A DNA stretch of 64,000 nucleotides from CAVQGZ01 sp963712175. Lineage in GTDB: Bacteria; Actinomycetota; Actinomycetes; Jiangellales; Jiangellaceae. The position numbers and the translations under genes are program-made. Shown one piece after another: positions 1-7,810 of the stretch. Under the pieces are notes generated by a model. The model was not told where the DNA came from. It saw nothing but the letters and a program-made list of their open reading frames with translations, and made no database searches. The stretch covers positions 1 to 64,000 of the forward strand of contig CAVQGZ010000010.1 of the NCBI GenBank assembly GCA_963712175.1, read 5' to 3'. Position 1 is the first letter of the stretch. Each line of letters begins with the position of its first letter.

Positions 1-1153
1 TCGTTCGGGTCTACGGTGGCATCGGCGGGTTCGGGTTGTGGCTGATCCGAAGTGCCGATGTCCGGGGGCTGGTCGGCCGCGCTGGATGCGAGTGACGCCC
101 CGGGGTGTCCAACCCGACCTGCCGCCACCTCATCCTGGTCGTGGTGGGCGGTGGCGTCGGTGACGAGCTGGCGGTAGACCGCGTCGGAGATCCGCCGTTT
201 CAGGCAGCGCATGGCGTGGCGGGACTTGCCGGGGCCGTTGTTCTGCGCCGCCAGTACGCCTTGCCGGGGGTCTCGTGGCGGAGCTGGACGGCGGCGATGG
301 AGTGCAGGGCCCGGTTCACCCGCCGGTTCCCGGCACGGGACAGCCGGTGGCGCAGCTGCTCCCCGGAGGAGGCGTCCAGCGGGGCGGTGCTGTTCCACGA
401 GGCGAAGTGGGCCTTGCTGGGGAACCGGGCGATGTCGCCGACGTCGGCGATGCGGGCGGCGTTGACCGGCCCGACCCCGTACAGGTTGATCAGCGTGGAT
501 CCGGTCGCCAGCACCGCGGCCTTCAGTTCCTTCTTCGACGCTTTCATCTGGGTGTCGAGACGGACCAGCTCACGCACCTGGTCCGCGGCCATCCGCCGGC
601 GGGTGCGTCCGACCTGGTCACGGGGCCGCACGCCGGTGCCGGCAGCCGCCGGGTACTGGTCCACGGACTTCTGCCGGGGCGCGCCGCCGGGGATGAGCTC
701 GGTGAACAGCCGGTGCAGCCGGCACACGCCCTGCACCCTTCGCCCCGGCGAGCTGGGCGTGCCGGTCCACCAGCAGCCGCAGGATCACCGCGCGTCCTCG
801 GCATGCACCTGGCGCAGGCTGTCCCCGTCGCGCAGCGCCACCATGACGATGGCGTGCGCGTCGTAGGGTCGGGTCTTGCGGTTTGCCGGTGTCGAACACC
901 GGCGACCGAGCGGCCAGCTTGGCCGGCACGTCCAGCACCGTCCGCCGTCGGCGACCAGCCGCTGCGCGAATGGTCGTCCGGTCCGGGGTGCCCTCCACCG
1001 CCCACACCCGATCCGGCCACTGCTTCACGACCGCGCGCAGCTGCCGGTAGCCGACCGTGTCGTCGCCGAACCGGCCGGTGTCCAGCAGCCGTTCGCTGCC
1101 GGCCTCGCGGCCTCGATGCTCACCGAGGCCTTGTGCGGGTCCACCCCGATCAT
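1..1153 (-). pseudogene. IS110-family transposase, multiply frameshifted, cut by window edge
   Basis: The reverse strand from an ATG at 1153 begins MIGVDPHKASVSIEA, the N-terminal start of the DEDD catalytic domain of IS110/IS1111 transposases. Recognisable family pieces follow in other frames: RQLRAVVKQWPDRVWAVEG, then DVPAKLAARSPVFDTGK, then a C-terminal transposase part at about 200-650 containing LINLYGVGPVNAARIADVGD and AGNRRVNRALHSIA. The reading frame changes several times and the end continues past the left edge, so no single intact protein can be read. No terminal inverted repeats are visible, which is normal for IS110. The transposase is surely broken as given; whether every frameshift is real or some are sequence errors cannot be told. 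Confidence 0.8.
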
Positions 1154-1263
1154 CACCACTGACGTGGCACTGCTCCTTTCCAACCCCGCCGGCCTGTCCA
1201 CAGAGGGAGTCACCGAATGAAGGTCTACGAAGCGCAGTACGCCGGTCTCGCCGCCCTCCTGAG

Positions 1264-1362
1264 ATGACGGCGCGCCTCTCACCCGAGCGGGCGGCAGCGG
1301 TCCGGGAGTTGGGCCGACTGCTCGCGGACTTGGCCGCAAGCGATGAGCGGGGCCGGTTGTGA
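1264..1362 (+). CDS. very small hypothetical ORF (32 aa)
   Basis: A short ORF beginning MTARLSPERAAAVRELG, which would form an amphipathic helix. Its TGA stop overlaps a GTG start at 1359 (GTGA), the arrangement of translationally coupled genes. No family is recognised. It sits between the decayed IS110 gene and a second small ORF, in accessory DNA, and may be a remnant of a mobile element. Confidence 0.25.
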   Translation: MTARLSPERAAAVRELGRLLADLAASDERGRL

Positions 1363-1614
1363 CCGGCCACCGTGCCAGGGTGGACCGGCTCGCCCGCGAA
1401 CAGGCCGCCACCGTGAACGCGCAGGCCGAAGCCGAGTACCGGGCTGCGTTCGCCGAGCAGGTCATCGCCGACTTCGCGGAGTTCGGGTTCCTTAATCCTG
1501 CCCGGCTCGCCCATGTCCACCCCGGAGTGGTGGGCGGAGATGGAGGCCGACCCCGAGGTGCAGAAGTGGGTCGCCGAGAACGTCCTGACCACAGACCAAG
1601 CGAGGTCCCCGTGA
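1359..1614 (+). pseudogene. small hypothetical gene, apparent +1 frameshift
   Basis: Starts with GTG inside the stop of the preceding small ORF. The first frame reads to ...FAEFGFLNPARLAHVHP. At the CCCC run near 1522-1525 the sensible reading moves to the frame beginning EWWAEMEADPEVQKWVAEN, which stops at 1612-1614. Removing one C would give a continuous protein of about 84 aa rich in Ala and Glu, probably helical. No function is recognised. The indel sits in a C run, like those at 26.7 and 27.8 kb. Confidence 0.35.
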
Positions 1615-1623
1615 CCGGAACGG

Positions 1624-2157
1624 CTAGGCGTCCGAGCCGACGGGCGCGAGGCAGACGGCGCTCGCAACGTCGAACTGGCCCATCAAGCGAGTGAACTCGC
1701 TGTCCATCACGAGCAACTGGTCTCCCACGGCCTCCCAAGCCGGGTCAAGTGGGTCGTCAGGCAGGCTGGGGTCCATCGCCACATCGAGGGCTTCCTGGCG
1801 GTTCTCGATGATCTGAATCCCCAACTGAGCAGCAACCTGGCAGGCACCCAAACGGTCCTCCGCTGATGTGAGCGAGGACTCCAGAGCAGCCTTGTCGTTC
1901 TCGAGTGACGATGACACCGCCTCCTGGTCGGCGAGGTCGGCACGAAGGTCGGCCACCGTCTGAGCCTGATCCTCCCGTGCTGCCGCCGACCCGATGGCAT
2001 ATCCGCCCGCGATCCCAGCGAGACCCCCGATGACGACACCAGCCGCCACCGCGACGACGACACGTCGTCTGGGCCGCCGCTGCTTCTCCTTCCCAGGTGC
2101 CGCCGCGGGCTCTTCGCCCCTCTGCTCCGGTGCTGGAGCGTCGGCCACGAACGTCAT
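1624..2157 (-). CDS. hypothetical single-pass membrane protein with coiled coil
   Basis: 177 aa. The N-terminal 30 residues are charged and Pro/Ala/Lys-rich. A hydrophobic segment at about 32-56 (VVVAVAAGVVIGGLAGIAGG) should span the membrane once. Residues about 60-100 form a heptad-like coiled coil (QTVADLRADLADQEAVSSSL). The C-terminal domain holds two cysteines. The ATG at 2157 is preceded by GGGGGTGG on the coding strand, so it is preferred to the upstream GTG at 2172. No catalytic motif or named family is recognised. The isolated position in the mobile region suggests cargo. Confidence 0.6.
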   Translation of the reverse strand: MTFVADAPAPEQRGEEPAAAPGKEKQRRPRRRVVVAVAAGVVIGGLAGIAGGYAIGSAAAREDQAQTVADLRADLADQEAVSSSLENDKAALESSLTSAEDRLGACQVAAQLGIQIIENRQEALDVAMDPSLPDDPLDPAWEAVGDQLLVMDSEFTRLMGQFDVASAVCLAPVGSDA

Positions 2158-2229
2158 GCGAACCACCCCCACTGCTCACCTTGGTCCCGCCGGGACCTGT
2201 CCCCCAGAGTCCATGGACCCGTGGCTGCC

Positions 2230-2400
2230 ATGATTGATGAGGGCACCGCCGCCGCCCGCCGTAGGGTCGCCCGCCACGCCCACGACGACACCGACCGGGA
2301 CGCTCTGCTCGCCGTGCTCAGGCTGGACGACGACCGGGGCGAGGGTGCGTGTCACAGAGAATGTCACGACGGACAGGAAACGGGGGATATCAGGGGGTAG
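2230..2400 (+). CDS. small hypothetical ORF (56 aa)
   Basis: Reads MIDEGTAAARRVARHAHDD then DRDALLAVLRLDDDRGE, an N-terminal composition often seen in short genes of actinobacterial integrated elements. It diverges from the membrane-protein gene ending at 1624 and ends 70 bp before the tRNA-Thr 3' remnant. There is no obvious ribosome-binding site. Function unknown; it could be spurious. Confidence 0.25.
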   Translation: MIDEGTAAARRRVARHAHDDTDRDALLAVLRLDDDRGEGACHRECHDGQETGDIRG

Positions 2401-2473
2401 GAGCAGGGGTAGCCCGGTCCACGTTTCCGCTGGTCAGCGCACCACAGGGAAACAGGGGCCACGAGTCGGAAGC

Positions 2474-2521
2474 GACTTGTAGACGGGGTGGTTAGGGGTT
2501 CGAGTCCCCTCGCCGGCTCCA
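2474..2521 (+). repeat. tRNA-Thr(UGU) 3'-half remnant, probable attachment site (copy 1)
   Basis: The segment holds a degraded anticodon loop (CTTGTAGAC), a perfect T arm (AGGGG/TTCGAGT/CCCCT), the 3' acceptor strand CGCCGGC, discriminator T and CCA. The 35 bases 2487-2521 are identical to 9834-9868. No matching 5' half (GCCGGCG...) lies upstream, so this is not a functional tRNA. 3'-end duplications of this type are left when elements integrate into tRNA genes. Confidence 0.65.
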
Positions 2522-2908
2522 GCATCGGTGTAGGTCAGCGCCGCTTCTGCGGGGCATCGGAAGCGGTTCTGACGCCTCTGTCTGGTTCCGGGGGATGACC
2601 GGTCGGGGGTGTCAGGAGTTCGGGAGCTCAGCCGGGCGCGTCCGGTGGTGAGCTCTCTCATCGGGGGTGCGGGGCAGCGGTTGGTGTGGCGCGTCACGGA
2701 ACCGCACGGGCCTGTTGGTGGCGGTGAGGTCGGTGGTGGAGCCCCGCTGTCCACGGCGTTGGGATGGCCCCCGATTCTCGACCCTCCTGTCTCCACCGGG
2801 GGGAGTCGACGTGGCACTTCGCGCCTGGCATGAACCGCGGCGCTCCGCCCCGGGTATCGGTGGGTCTCGGCGACTGCCACGCCGCGAGGAGAGGGCACGG
2901 TCGGGTCG
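2522..2908. other. gap without a supported gene
   Basis: 387 bp between the tRNA remnant and the IS630 element. The ORFs on both strands are GC-rich shadows without start signals. The reverse-strand ORF running through the tRNA remnant, containing GAGEGTRTPNH, is the familiar spurious translation of a tRNA T arm. I see nothing else here. Confidence 0.5.
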
Positions 2909-2911
2909 CTA

Positions 2912-2943
2912 GTGGGCATCTCCGTTGTTCGTCGGGGGTCAGG
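2912..2943 (+). repeat. left terminal inverted repeat of the IS630 element
   Basis: Pairs with 4509-4541. The outer 12 bases match with one difference and the inner 17 bases (GTTCGTCGGGGGTCAGG) match exactly. The TGA of the transposase gene lies within it at 2939-2941 on the reverse strand. Confidence 0.8.
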
Positions 2944-4068
2944 CTGCTTGCGGCTGGGCAGACTGCGGGGTTGAGGTGTGTGGCGGCAGCCGGTTGAGGA
3001 ACTGGTTGAGGTCGTGGCGGGTGTGGGTCCGGTTGAACGGTGTCGCCACGCTGTTGTAGCGGTCTTGGAAGGCCAGGACGCGGGTGGCGAGCTGATCGAG
3101 GTCGGCGAAGTTGTCGGGGCTGATGGCCTTGCGTTGCAGGATCGAGAAGTAGATCTCGACCTGGTTGAGCCAGGAGGCGTGCACGGGGAGGTGCACCAGC
3201 TGGGCGGTGGGCCAGGCCGAGTTCATCCGCTGGATGGAGGCCTGCCCGGCGTGGGAGGAGCCGTTGTCGACGATCCAGAACACCCGCCGGGCTGAGGCGT
3301 AGGGCTCGGTGGTCATCACGGTGGTGACCAGGTCGGTGAACGGTGCGATGCCGGTGGTGGGGGCGATGCTGCCGATCACGCGGGCTCGGTGCACGTCGTA
3401 GGCGGCGAAGTAGGCCAGGGTGCCGCCGCGGCGGTACTCGAACTCGACCCGGCGGGGCCCTCCCGGCCCGGGGGGAAGGCCCGGGTGGCGGCGGCACCGG
3501 GCTTGGAGCTGGGACTTCTCGTCGGCGGAGATCACGTACTCGTCTGGGCCGAGGTCGGCACCGTGCCAGCGGCGCTGGTAGAGGTCGAGCACCCGGGCGG
3601 CCTTGGCGGCGAAGTCGGGGTCACGGGGGAAGATCCAGGACCGGTGCTGCCAGGGCTTGATCGCATCAGCGGGCAGCCAGCGGCGCACGGTGCTCGGACT
3701 GAGCGTGTCCACCCAGCCCTCGGCGACGGCCTGGCCGGCCAGCTCGGCGATCGACCAGCGCGCCAGCGGCACCCCGGCATCGGCCGGCGGGGTGCACGCC
3801 AACGCCTTGACGTGGGCGACCTGGACCGGTCCGAACACCCGGGCCGGCCGGACCGGGACCGGTCCTTCAGCCCGTCGAGTCCGTGCTCGCCGAAGCGTCG
3901 ACGCCACTTGCGCACGGTGTCGACATGCACCCCCACCTCGGCGGCGATCGCGGCATTGCTGCGGCGGCCAGCACGATCCGGGCGCGGATCACCATCCGAT
4001 GTTCGGCACGCCCGGTACCGCACCCGGGCCGACAGGACAGCGTGGTCGGCGGCGGACAGGATGATCAC
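2939..4068 (-). pseudogene. IS630-family transposase, frameshifted
   Basis: The N-terminal helix-turn-helix part runs from a GTG at 4068 (IILSAADHAVLSARV... NAAIAAEVGVHVDTVRKW). The DDE catalytic part lies in another frame down to 2939 (VISADEKSQLQ, FWIVDNGSSH, LPVHASWLNQVEIYFSIL, giving the Asp-Asp-Glu set). At about 3848-3856 the frames join by a -1 step at CCCGGG to give the expected SGRP-RVFGPVQV. Two further frame changes at about 3965-4010 break the segment between residues 20 and 40. The IS ends are intact, so the element may be inactive only through point indels. Confidence 0.8.
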
Positions 4069-4171
4069 GAACGGGGAAGAGATCACCACCGTCCTGTTCT
4101 GGCCTACCCGGGCACCACCGTGGCGGCGACACGCCGCACCCGGTGCTGGTCCGTCCAGCCGGTGGACCACC

Positions 4172-4513
4172 ATGGACTTCATGGCCACGATCCCGGAGTC
4201 GACCAAGACGTCGCTGCAGCAGCGCCTGTCGACCCGGGCCCGCGACCGCTGGCCCCAGCTGTCGGCAGTCCAGGTGCGCTACCGGGCCGGGTTCGCCTAC
4301 ATCGACGCCGCCCTACCCGACGGCGAAGTCCTCAAGCTGTGCCGGCTCCGCTACGCCGGCTACGCCAACCTGTGGGGCTTCGCGATCTACCGGGCCAGCC
4401 ACGACGACTACCAGGACTCCTACCTGCCCACCGGCACGATGGGCGGCACCGCAGAAGACGCCCTCGACACCGCCTGCGGCCTCTACCTCAACGACCCCAC
4501 CGCCTGGACCTGA
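4172..4513 (+). CDS. IS630-associated passenger protein, conserved hypothetical (113 aa)
   Basis: The protein reads MDFMATIPESTKTSLQQRL, then a compact alpha/beta region with several aromatic residues (YRAGFAYIDAAL, WGFAIYRASHDDYQDS, ACGLYLND). I know similar proteins as frequent hypothetical genes in actinobacteria near IS630 transposases; no biochemical role is known to me. It is transcribed away from the transposase. It lies wholly inside the IS ends and uses the TGA of the right terminal repeat as its stop. An internal ATG at 4181 (MATIPES) is an equally likely start. Possible roles, by inference, are regulation of transposition or plain cargo. Confidence 0.7.
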   Translation: MDFMATIPESTKTSLQQRLSTRARDRWPQLSAVQVRYRAGFAYIDAALPDGEVLKLCRLRYAGYANLWGFAIYRASHDDYQDSYLPTGTMGGTAEDALDTACGLYLNDPTAWT

Positions 4514-4541
4514 CCCCCGACGAACTTCCGGAGACGCCCAC
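4509..4541 (-). repeat. right terminal inverted repeat of the IS630 element
   Basis: Reverse complement of the left end with a few mismatches. It carries the TGA stop (4511-4513) of the passenger gene and is followed by TA at 4542-4543. Confidence 0.8.
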
Positions 4542-4622
4542 TAGGTTTCGCTCATCCGGAGCACGGAGGGCCGTCGGAGTCCTTCCGAGAGCCGTGCCGC
4601 CGGGTCTCGAAAGGACATCCGC

Positions 4623-5036
4623 ATGGCCGACTACAAGGCGCTGATCCAGGGGTTCTACGACGCCTTGGCGGCTGGCCAGGACGTTGACGCCGCGATCGAC
4701 CGCTACCTGGCCGAGGACTTCGTCGAGCACGAAGCCCTCCCCGGGATGGACACCACCCGAGAGGCGCCTCGGCAGGTGTTCAAGATGGCCCAAGTGGCGA
4801 TTCCCGACTTCTCCATCACCGCCCACGAGATGCTCCAAGACGGGGACAAGGTGGCTATGCGGGCGACCTTCAGCGGGACGCACCAAGGCGAGTTCATGGG
4901 ATTCCCGGCCAGCGGGAAGCGGGTCGACATCGCCGTGATCGACATCTACCAGGTCCGGGACGACAAGATCGTCGCCCACTGGGGGCTGACGAACATGACC
5001 GATGTGGTGGCACCGGCGGAGGCAGCAGCCAGCTAG
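4623..5036 (+). CDS. SnoaL-like / ester cyclase family protein
   Basis: 137 aa, the usual length for a single cone-shaped SnoaL-like (NTF2-fold) domain. The pattern LIQGFYDALAAGQDVDAAI, YLAEDFVEHEALPGMD and the later FSGTHQGEFMGFPASGKRVDI and IYQVRDDKIVAHWG is typical of the ester-cyclase/polyketide-cyclase-like branch. Such proteins bind small hydrophobic ligands in a central pocket, and many have no proven reaction. A ribosome-binding site AAAGGA lies just upstream of the ATG. The gene stands alone, follows the IS630 element and has a strong hairpin after its stop, so it is probably a monocistronic cargo gene. The substrate cannot be inferred. Confidence 0.75.
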   Translation: MADYKALIQGFYDALAAGQDVDAAIDRYLAEDFVEHEALPGMDTTREAPRQVFKMAQVAIPDFSITAHEMLQDGDKVAMRATFSGTHQGEFMGFPASGKRVDIAVIDIYQVRDDKIVAHWGLTNMTDVVAPAEAAAS

Positions 5037-5049
5037 TCCGCGGCTCGTC

Positions 5050-5071
5050 GGTGAGGCCAGCCGGCCTCACC
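5050..5071 (+). terminator. hairpin terminator after the SnoaL-like gene
   Basis: A perfect 9-bp stem, GGTGAGGCC / GGCCTCACC, with a 4-base loop AGCC, 13 bases past the stop codon. There is no U tract, which is common in high-GC actinobacteria. Confidence 0.6.
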
Positions 5072-5253
5072 GCAGCCGGCCGGGTGCCCGCGGGTTGGGA
5101 CGCTCCGCTGGCCCGACGATCAGTGCGGAGTACGGGCGCCCAGGCGCGACCACATAGCCGCATGCAGTGCGTCCGTGGTCGGGCCGCAAGTGGGGCGACA
5201 GGCGGCGCTGTGACGCACCCACAGGACGATCAGTGTGCGGCCGACGCCGAAGC

Positions 5254-5296
5254 GCTACCCTAGTAGCATCATCATTCCTACCAGGGTAGGATGATG
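5254..5296 (+). promoter_or_regulatory. palindromic operator of the MazEF-like module
   Basis: Two adjacent inverted repeats directly upstream of the antitoxin start: GCTAC-CCTA-GTAGC (5254-5267), and CATCATTCCTACC-AG-GGTAGGATGATG (5270-5296), which is palindromic except for one extra T. Ribbon-helix-helix antitoxins bind such sites to repress their own operon. The second palindrome ends two bases before the ATG. Confidence 0.7.
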
Positions 5297-5298
5297 TC

Positions 5299-5529
5299 AT
5301 GAAGCTGAGCGTCAGCCTGTCCGAGGAAGACGTCGCCACCCTGGACCGCTACGCCGACGCGGCGGGACTCACCTCACGCTCTGCGGCGATCCAGCGCGCC
5401 ATCCGAATGCTGGGTGACCCTGCCCTAGACGACGCGTACGCGGCCGCATGGGACGAGTGGGAAGCCTCAGGCGATGCCGCCGCGTGGGAGACAAGTCTTG
5501 CCGACGGGCTCGTCGATGCTGCGCGGTGA
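5299..5529 (+). CDS. ribbon-helix-helix antitoxin (MazE/ParD-like)
   Basis: 76 aa. Residues 1-45 (MKLSVSLSEEDVATLDRYAD then LTSRSAAIQRAIRML) are a classic ribbon-helix-helix DNA-binding domain: a beta strand followed by two helices. The acidic, Trp-rich C-terminus (WDEWEASGDAAAWE) is the flexible part expected to wrap the toxin. The gene overlaps the PemK/MazF toxin gene by 14 bp and is preceded by a palindromic operator. Role by family: it neutralises the toxin by direct binding and autorepresses the operon alone or as a complex. Assignment to MazE rather than another RHH antitoxin rests on the toxin partner. Confidence 0.85.
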   Translation: MKLSVSLSEEDVATLDRYADAAGLTSRSAAIQRAIRMLGDPALDDAYAAAWDEWEASGDAAAWETSLADGLVDAAR

Positions 5530-5863
5530 GATCCGGTTGACCGATCTCGACCCGACACAGGGAAGCGAAGCCGGCAAGCGGCGCCCCGCGGTCCTGGTCA
5601 GCAACGACCGCGCCAATGCCACCGCAGCCCGGCTGGGCCGCGGTGTCGTGACCGTAGTCCCAGTCACCAGCAACGTCACCCGTGTCTTCCCGTTCCAGGC
5701 CCTGCTGACAGCCGACGAGACCGGCCTGCGGGTGGACTCCAAAGCACAGTGCGAACAGATCCGTTCGGTGTCGGTGCATCGGTTGGGCACGGTCATGGGG
5801 CGCGTCCCACCCCACGTCATGGAACGACTCGACGACGCCCTTCGGGCACACCTCCAGCTGTAG
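5516..5863 (+). CDS. MazF/PemK-type endoribonuclease toxin
   Basis: 115 aa from the ATG at 5516 (MLRGEIRLTDLDPTQGSE). The family signature at the start of the SH3-like barrel is present: GEI-x-L-x-DLDPTQGSEAGKRRPAVLVSND, then VTVVPVTSNV and a C-terminal CEQIRSVSVHRLG. MazF toxins cleave single-stranded mRNA at short motifs; Arg in the KRRPA loop and a Thr/Ser in the VTSN strand are the usual active-site elements. The longer ATG at 5474 would add residues translated from the antitoxin end and is less likely. The toxin follows its antitoxin with a 14-bp overlap, consistent with coupled translation. Confidence 0.88.
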   Translation: MLRGEIRLTDLDPTQGSEAGKRRPAVLVSNDRANATAARLGRGVVTVVPVTSNVTRVFPFQALLTADETGLRVDSKAQCEQIRSVSVHRLGTVMGRVPPHVMERLDDALRAHLQL

Positions 5864-6079
5864 CCAGGCTCGAGGCCAGCCGGTAGGGCGACCTTGCCAG
5901 GCAGTTGGACCACAAACCCATGACCGACGTCGTAGCGCCTACTGGGCGCAGGCGATGCGGCCCGTGGATCGAATCCAGGCTCGTCGCGGTGCGTCCTCTG
6001 GCGGCGGTGTGGGTCAACATCGGTGTGCAGCCGAACTTGTGCAGCGAGCGGTTGTCAGTGTGGGCACCAGATGGCACAC

Positions 6080-6099
6080 TGGTACCGGAAGTCGTACCA
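6080..6099 (+). promoter_or_regulatory. inverted repeat upstream of yefM-yoeB
   Basis: TGGTAC-N8-GTACCA, 12 bp before the antitoxin start. YefM-type antitoxins bind paired palindromes with a GTAC-like core in their own promoters, so this is a likely autoregulatory operator. Confidence 0.55.
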
Positions 6100-6111
6100 C
6101 TAGGAGTCGTG

Positions 6112-6357
6112 ATGGCTGTCACCGCGAGCGAGGCCCGCAAGAATCTGTTCCCTCTGATCGAGCAGGTCAATGCCGATCGCACCCCCGTCGAGATCACGTC
6201 CCGGCGCGGCGATGCGGTCTTGATGTCCCGCGCCGACTACGACGCCCTGGAGGAGACCGCCCACCTGCTGCGCGTCCCGGCGAACGCCCGCCACCTGCTG
6301 GAGAGCCTGCAGCAGGCCAAGACCGGCCAGCGGGACCCGCACGACCTCGTGCGATGA
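6112..6357 (+). CDS. yefM: YefM/Phd-family antitoxin
   Basis: 81 aa starting MAVTASEARKNLFPLIEQVN, the hallmark N-terminus of Phd/YefM antitoxins, followed by ITSRRGDAVLMSRADYDALEET. The N-terminal half dimerises and binds DNA. The C-terminal helix, rich in Leu and Gln (LRVPANARHLLESLQQAK), is the toxin-binding tail. Its TGA overlaps the ATG of the yoeB gene (ATGA). The ATG at 6112 is chosen because family members begin at this point; the frame is open farther upstream. A GTAC palindrome sits just before it. Confidence 0.92.
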   Translation: MAVTASEARKNLFPLIEQVNADRTPVEITSRRGDAVLMSRADYDALEETAHLLRVPANARHLLESLQQAKTGQRDPHDLVR

Positions 6358-6611
6358 GGCTGGTCTTCACCCCCAACGGGTGGACGGACTACACATACTG
6401 GCTGGCGGCTGACCGCCAGACCCTCAAACGGATCAACCGGCTCATCGACGACGTCCTACGCGACCCGGTCGCGGGGATCGGCAAACCCGAGCCACTTCGC
6501 CACATGCTCTCCGGGGCCTGGTCCAGACGCATCACCGAGGAACACCGCCTGGTCTACCTCGTCGACGGCGACGACCTGATCATCCTCCAGGCCCGATTCC
6601 ACTACGAGTAA
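6354..6611 (+). CDS. yoeB: YoeB-family mRNA interferase toxin
   Basis: 85 aa, the family length. It starts MRLVFTPNGWTDYTYWLAADR and ends WSRRITEEHRLVYLVDGDDLIILQARFHYE, matching the Txe/YoeB pattern including the conserved EHRLVY stretch and the terminal HYE. Catalytic residues expected in the family (Glu near position 46, Arg, and a C-terminal His) have counterparts here. YoeB sits in the ribosomal A site and cleaves mRNA during initiation. Gene order, overlap and lengths are those of a complete, probably functional module. Confidence 0.93.
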   Translation: MRLVFTPNGWTDYTYWLAADRQTLKRINRLIDDVLRDPVAGIGKPEPLRHMLSGAWSRRITEEHRLVYLVDGDDLIILQARFHYE

Positions 6612-6869
6612 CCGGCATGCGCAGGTGAGTCGGCTTGCGGCGCTGTGACGCAGATCGGTCGTGGCCCCAAGAGGGGCTCTCGATCCTCGTGGTGACGGCT
6701 CAATGACGCGGGTCTCTGTGTTCGAGGGCTCGCGATGTGGCCTGGCTGGGGAGCTCGGTCGGAGCGCTGGGCGGTCCGGCCATCCAGTACCGGGAGGGAA
6801 TGGGGAGCGGGCGTGGGTCCGTGGTTGACGCAGGACCCGTCGTCGTATCGGTGCCTTGGCCGACCGTCG

Positions 6870-7634
6870 CTATCCCGCTCGCAGGAGGGGACCTACCCGG
6901 GCGAGGGCTTCGGTGCGGCTGTGGACCTGGAGGCGGGCGTAGGTGTTCTCCAGGTGCTTGCGCACGGTTGCCTCGGATAGGCCGAGGTCGCGAGCGATTC
7001 GCCGGTTGGTGTCGCCGCGGGCGACACGGCGCAACAGCTCGAGCTGGCGGGGGGTCAGCGGTGGTGCCGTGTGGCGTTCGGCCTCGATGCGGTCACGGAT
7101 CGTGCCGAGATGGGGCCGCAGCAGTGTCAGGAGCAGGCGGTCGCGTTCACTGAACGGGCTGTCGCCCACGTCGCGCCACAGGATCACCTTGCGCCGCAGC
7201 CCATCGGTGGCGGGCAGCAGGACGAGGAGGTGGTGGCGGAACCCGCCGAGCCGGTAGTACTGCGCCATCAGGGTGCGCTCGAATTCGCGGCTGCCGAGGT
7301 AGTCCTGCCACATGCTGGCTATGCCTGGCCCGCGCACCCGCTCGGGTTGGCTGCAGGGGGCGAAGTCGGGGTAGGCCTGGGCGTGCAAGGCCACGGACTC
7401 CTCGTCGAGCGGCGGGACCTCACGAAGGTCGTAGTCCTGCATGGCGAGGGGTTGATCGATGTGGCGGGGGTCATCAAGGCAGAAGGTCACCGACGAGCAC
7501 GGAATCAGCTCGGCCAGGCCACGCAAGACCGTGTCGGGCAGTTCTGTTGCCGCAGACACCGCCGGGGGCTGCGGGTGCACGACATCGAGCATGCGGCGCA
7601 GGTCGTGCTCAGTGAGGCTGCCTAGTCCAGTCAC
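6870..7634 (-). CDS. LuxR-family transcriptional regulator
   Basis: 254 aa. The C-terminal 60 residues form a LuxR/FixJ helix-turn-helix: LTPRQLELLRRVARGDTNRR, IARDLGLSEATVRKHLENTY, ARLQVHSRTEALARV. The N-terminal 180 residues contain no receiver-domain phosphorylation pattern. They look like a GAF-like or sensory region (LPDTVLRGLAELIPCSSVTF, FRHHLLVLLPATDG), as in many actinobacterial orphan LuxR proteins that sense small ligands. It is divergent from a small secreted membrane-protein gene. The intervening region carries a long-spaced 11-bp inverted repeat (7689-7747). Target genes are unknown. Confidence 0.85.
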   Translation of the reverse strand: MTGLGSLTEHDLRRMLDVVHPQPPAVSAATELPDTVLRGLAELIPCSSVTFCLDDPRHIDQPLAMQDYDLREVPPLDEESVALHAQAYPDFAPCSQPERVRGPGIASMWQDYLGSREFERTLMAQYYRLGGFRHHLLVLLPATDGLRRKVILWRDVGDSPFSERDRLLLTLLRPHLGTIRDRIEAERHTAPPLTPRQLELLRRVARGDTNRRIARDLGLSEATVRKHLENTYARLQVHSRTEALARVGPLLRAG

Positions 7635-7688
7635 CGGACGCCTCCTCTCGCTGAGCTTTCAGCATAGGGATGACCGTGTGGCGGCGGG

Positions 7689-7747
7689 GATACGACGAAG
7701 TACGTACGCCGGAGCCCTTCGATCACCGCTACGCAATTCGTCGTATC
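7689..7747 (+). promoter_or_regulatory. 11-bp perfect inverted repeat, spaced by 37 bp
   Basis: GATACGACGAA at 7689-7699 and TTCGTCGTATC at 7737-7747 are exact reverse complements. They lie between the divergent LuxR-type regulator and the small membrane-protein gene. The two arms are 48 bp apart centre to centre, compatible with two operator half-sites or a looped site. Assignment to the adjacent regulator is inference. Confidence 0.5.
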
Positions 7748-7810
7748 GACGAGCGTCACGTTCCGCCGAAGCATGGGACTCGTCAACCCCCCAACCGAAG
7801 GGAGCATCCG

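Larger units (their letters stand above)
2912..4541. mobile_element. IS630-type insertion sequence with divergent passenger gene
   Basis: A 1,630-bp unit bounded by imperfect inverted repeats of about 32-33 bp. The left end begins GTGGGCATCTCCG and the right end finishes CGGAGACGCCCAC; both repeats contain GTTCGTCGGGGGTCAGG or its complement. The unit is flanked by the dinucleotide TA at 2910-2911 and 4542-4543, the target duplication expected for IS630/Tc1-mariner elements. Inside are a leftward transposase (frameshifted) and a rightward 113-aa gene. Both reading frames terminate at the TGA contained in the terminal repeats. Confidence 0.8.

Noticed and set aside
2434..2919. Reverse ORF containing GAGEGTRTPNH
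   Set aside because: It translates the complement of the tRNA-Thr T arm and acceptor, a known source of false proteins.
3845..3860. Programmed -1 frameshift in the IS630 transposase
   Set aside because: A CCCGGG slip would join the frames, but two further frame breaks upstream cannot be programmed in the same way, so decay or sequence error is simpler.
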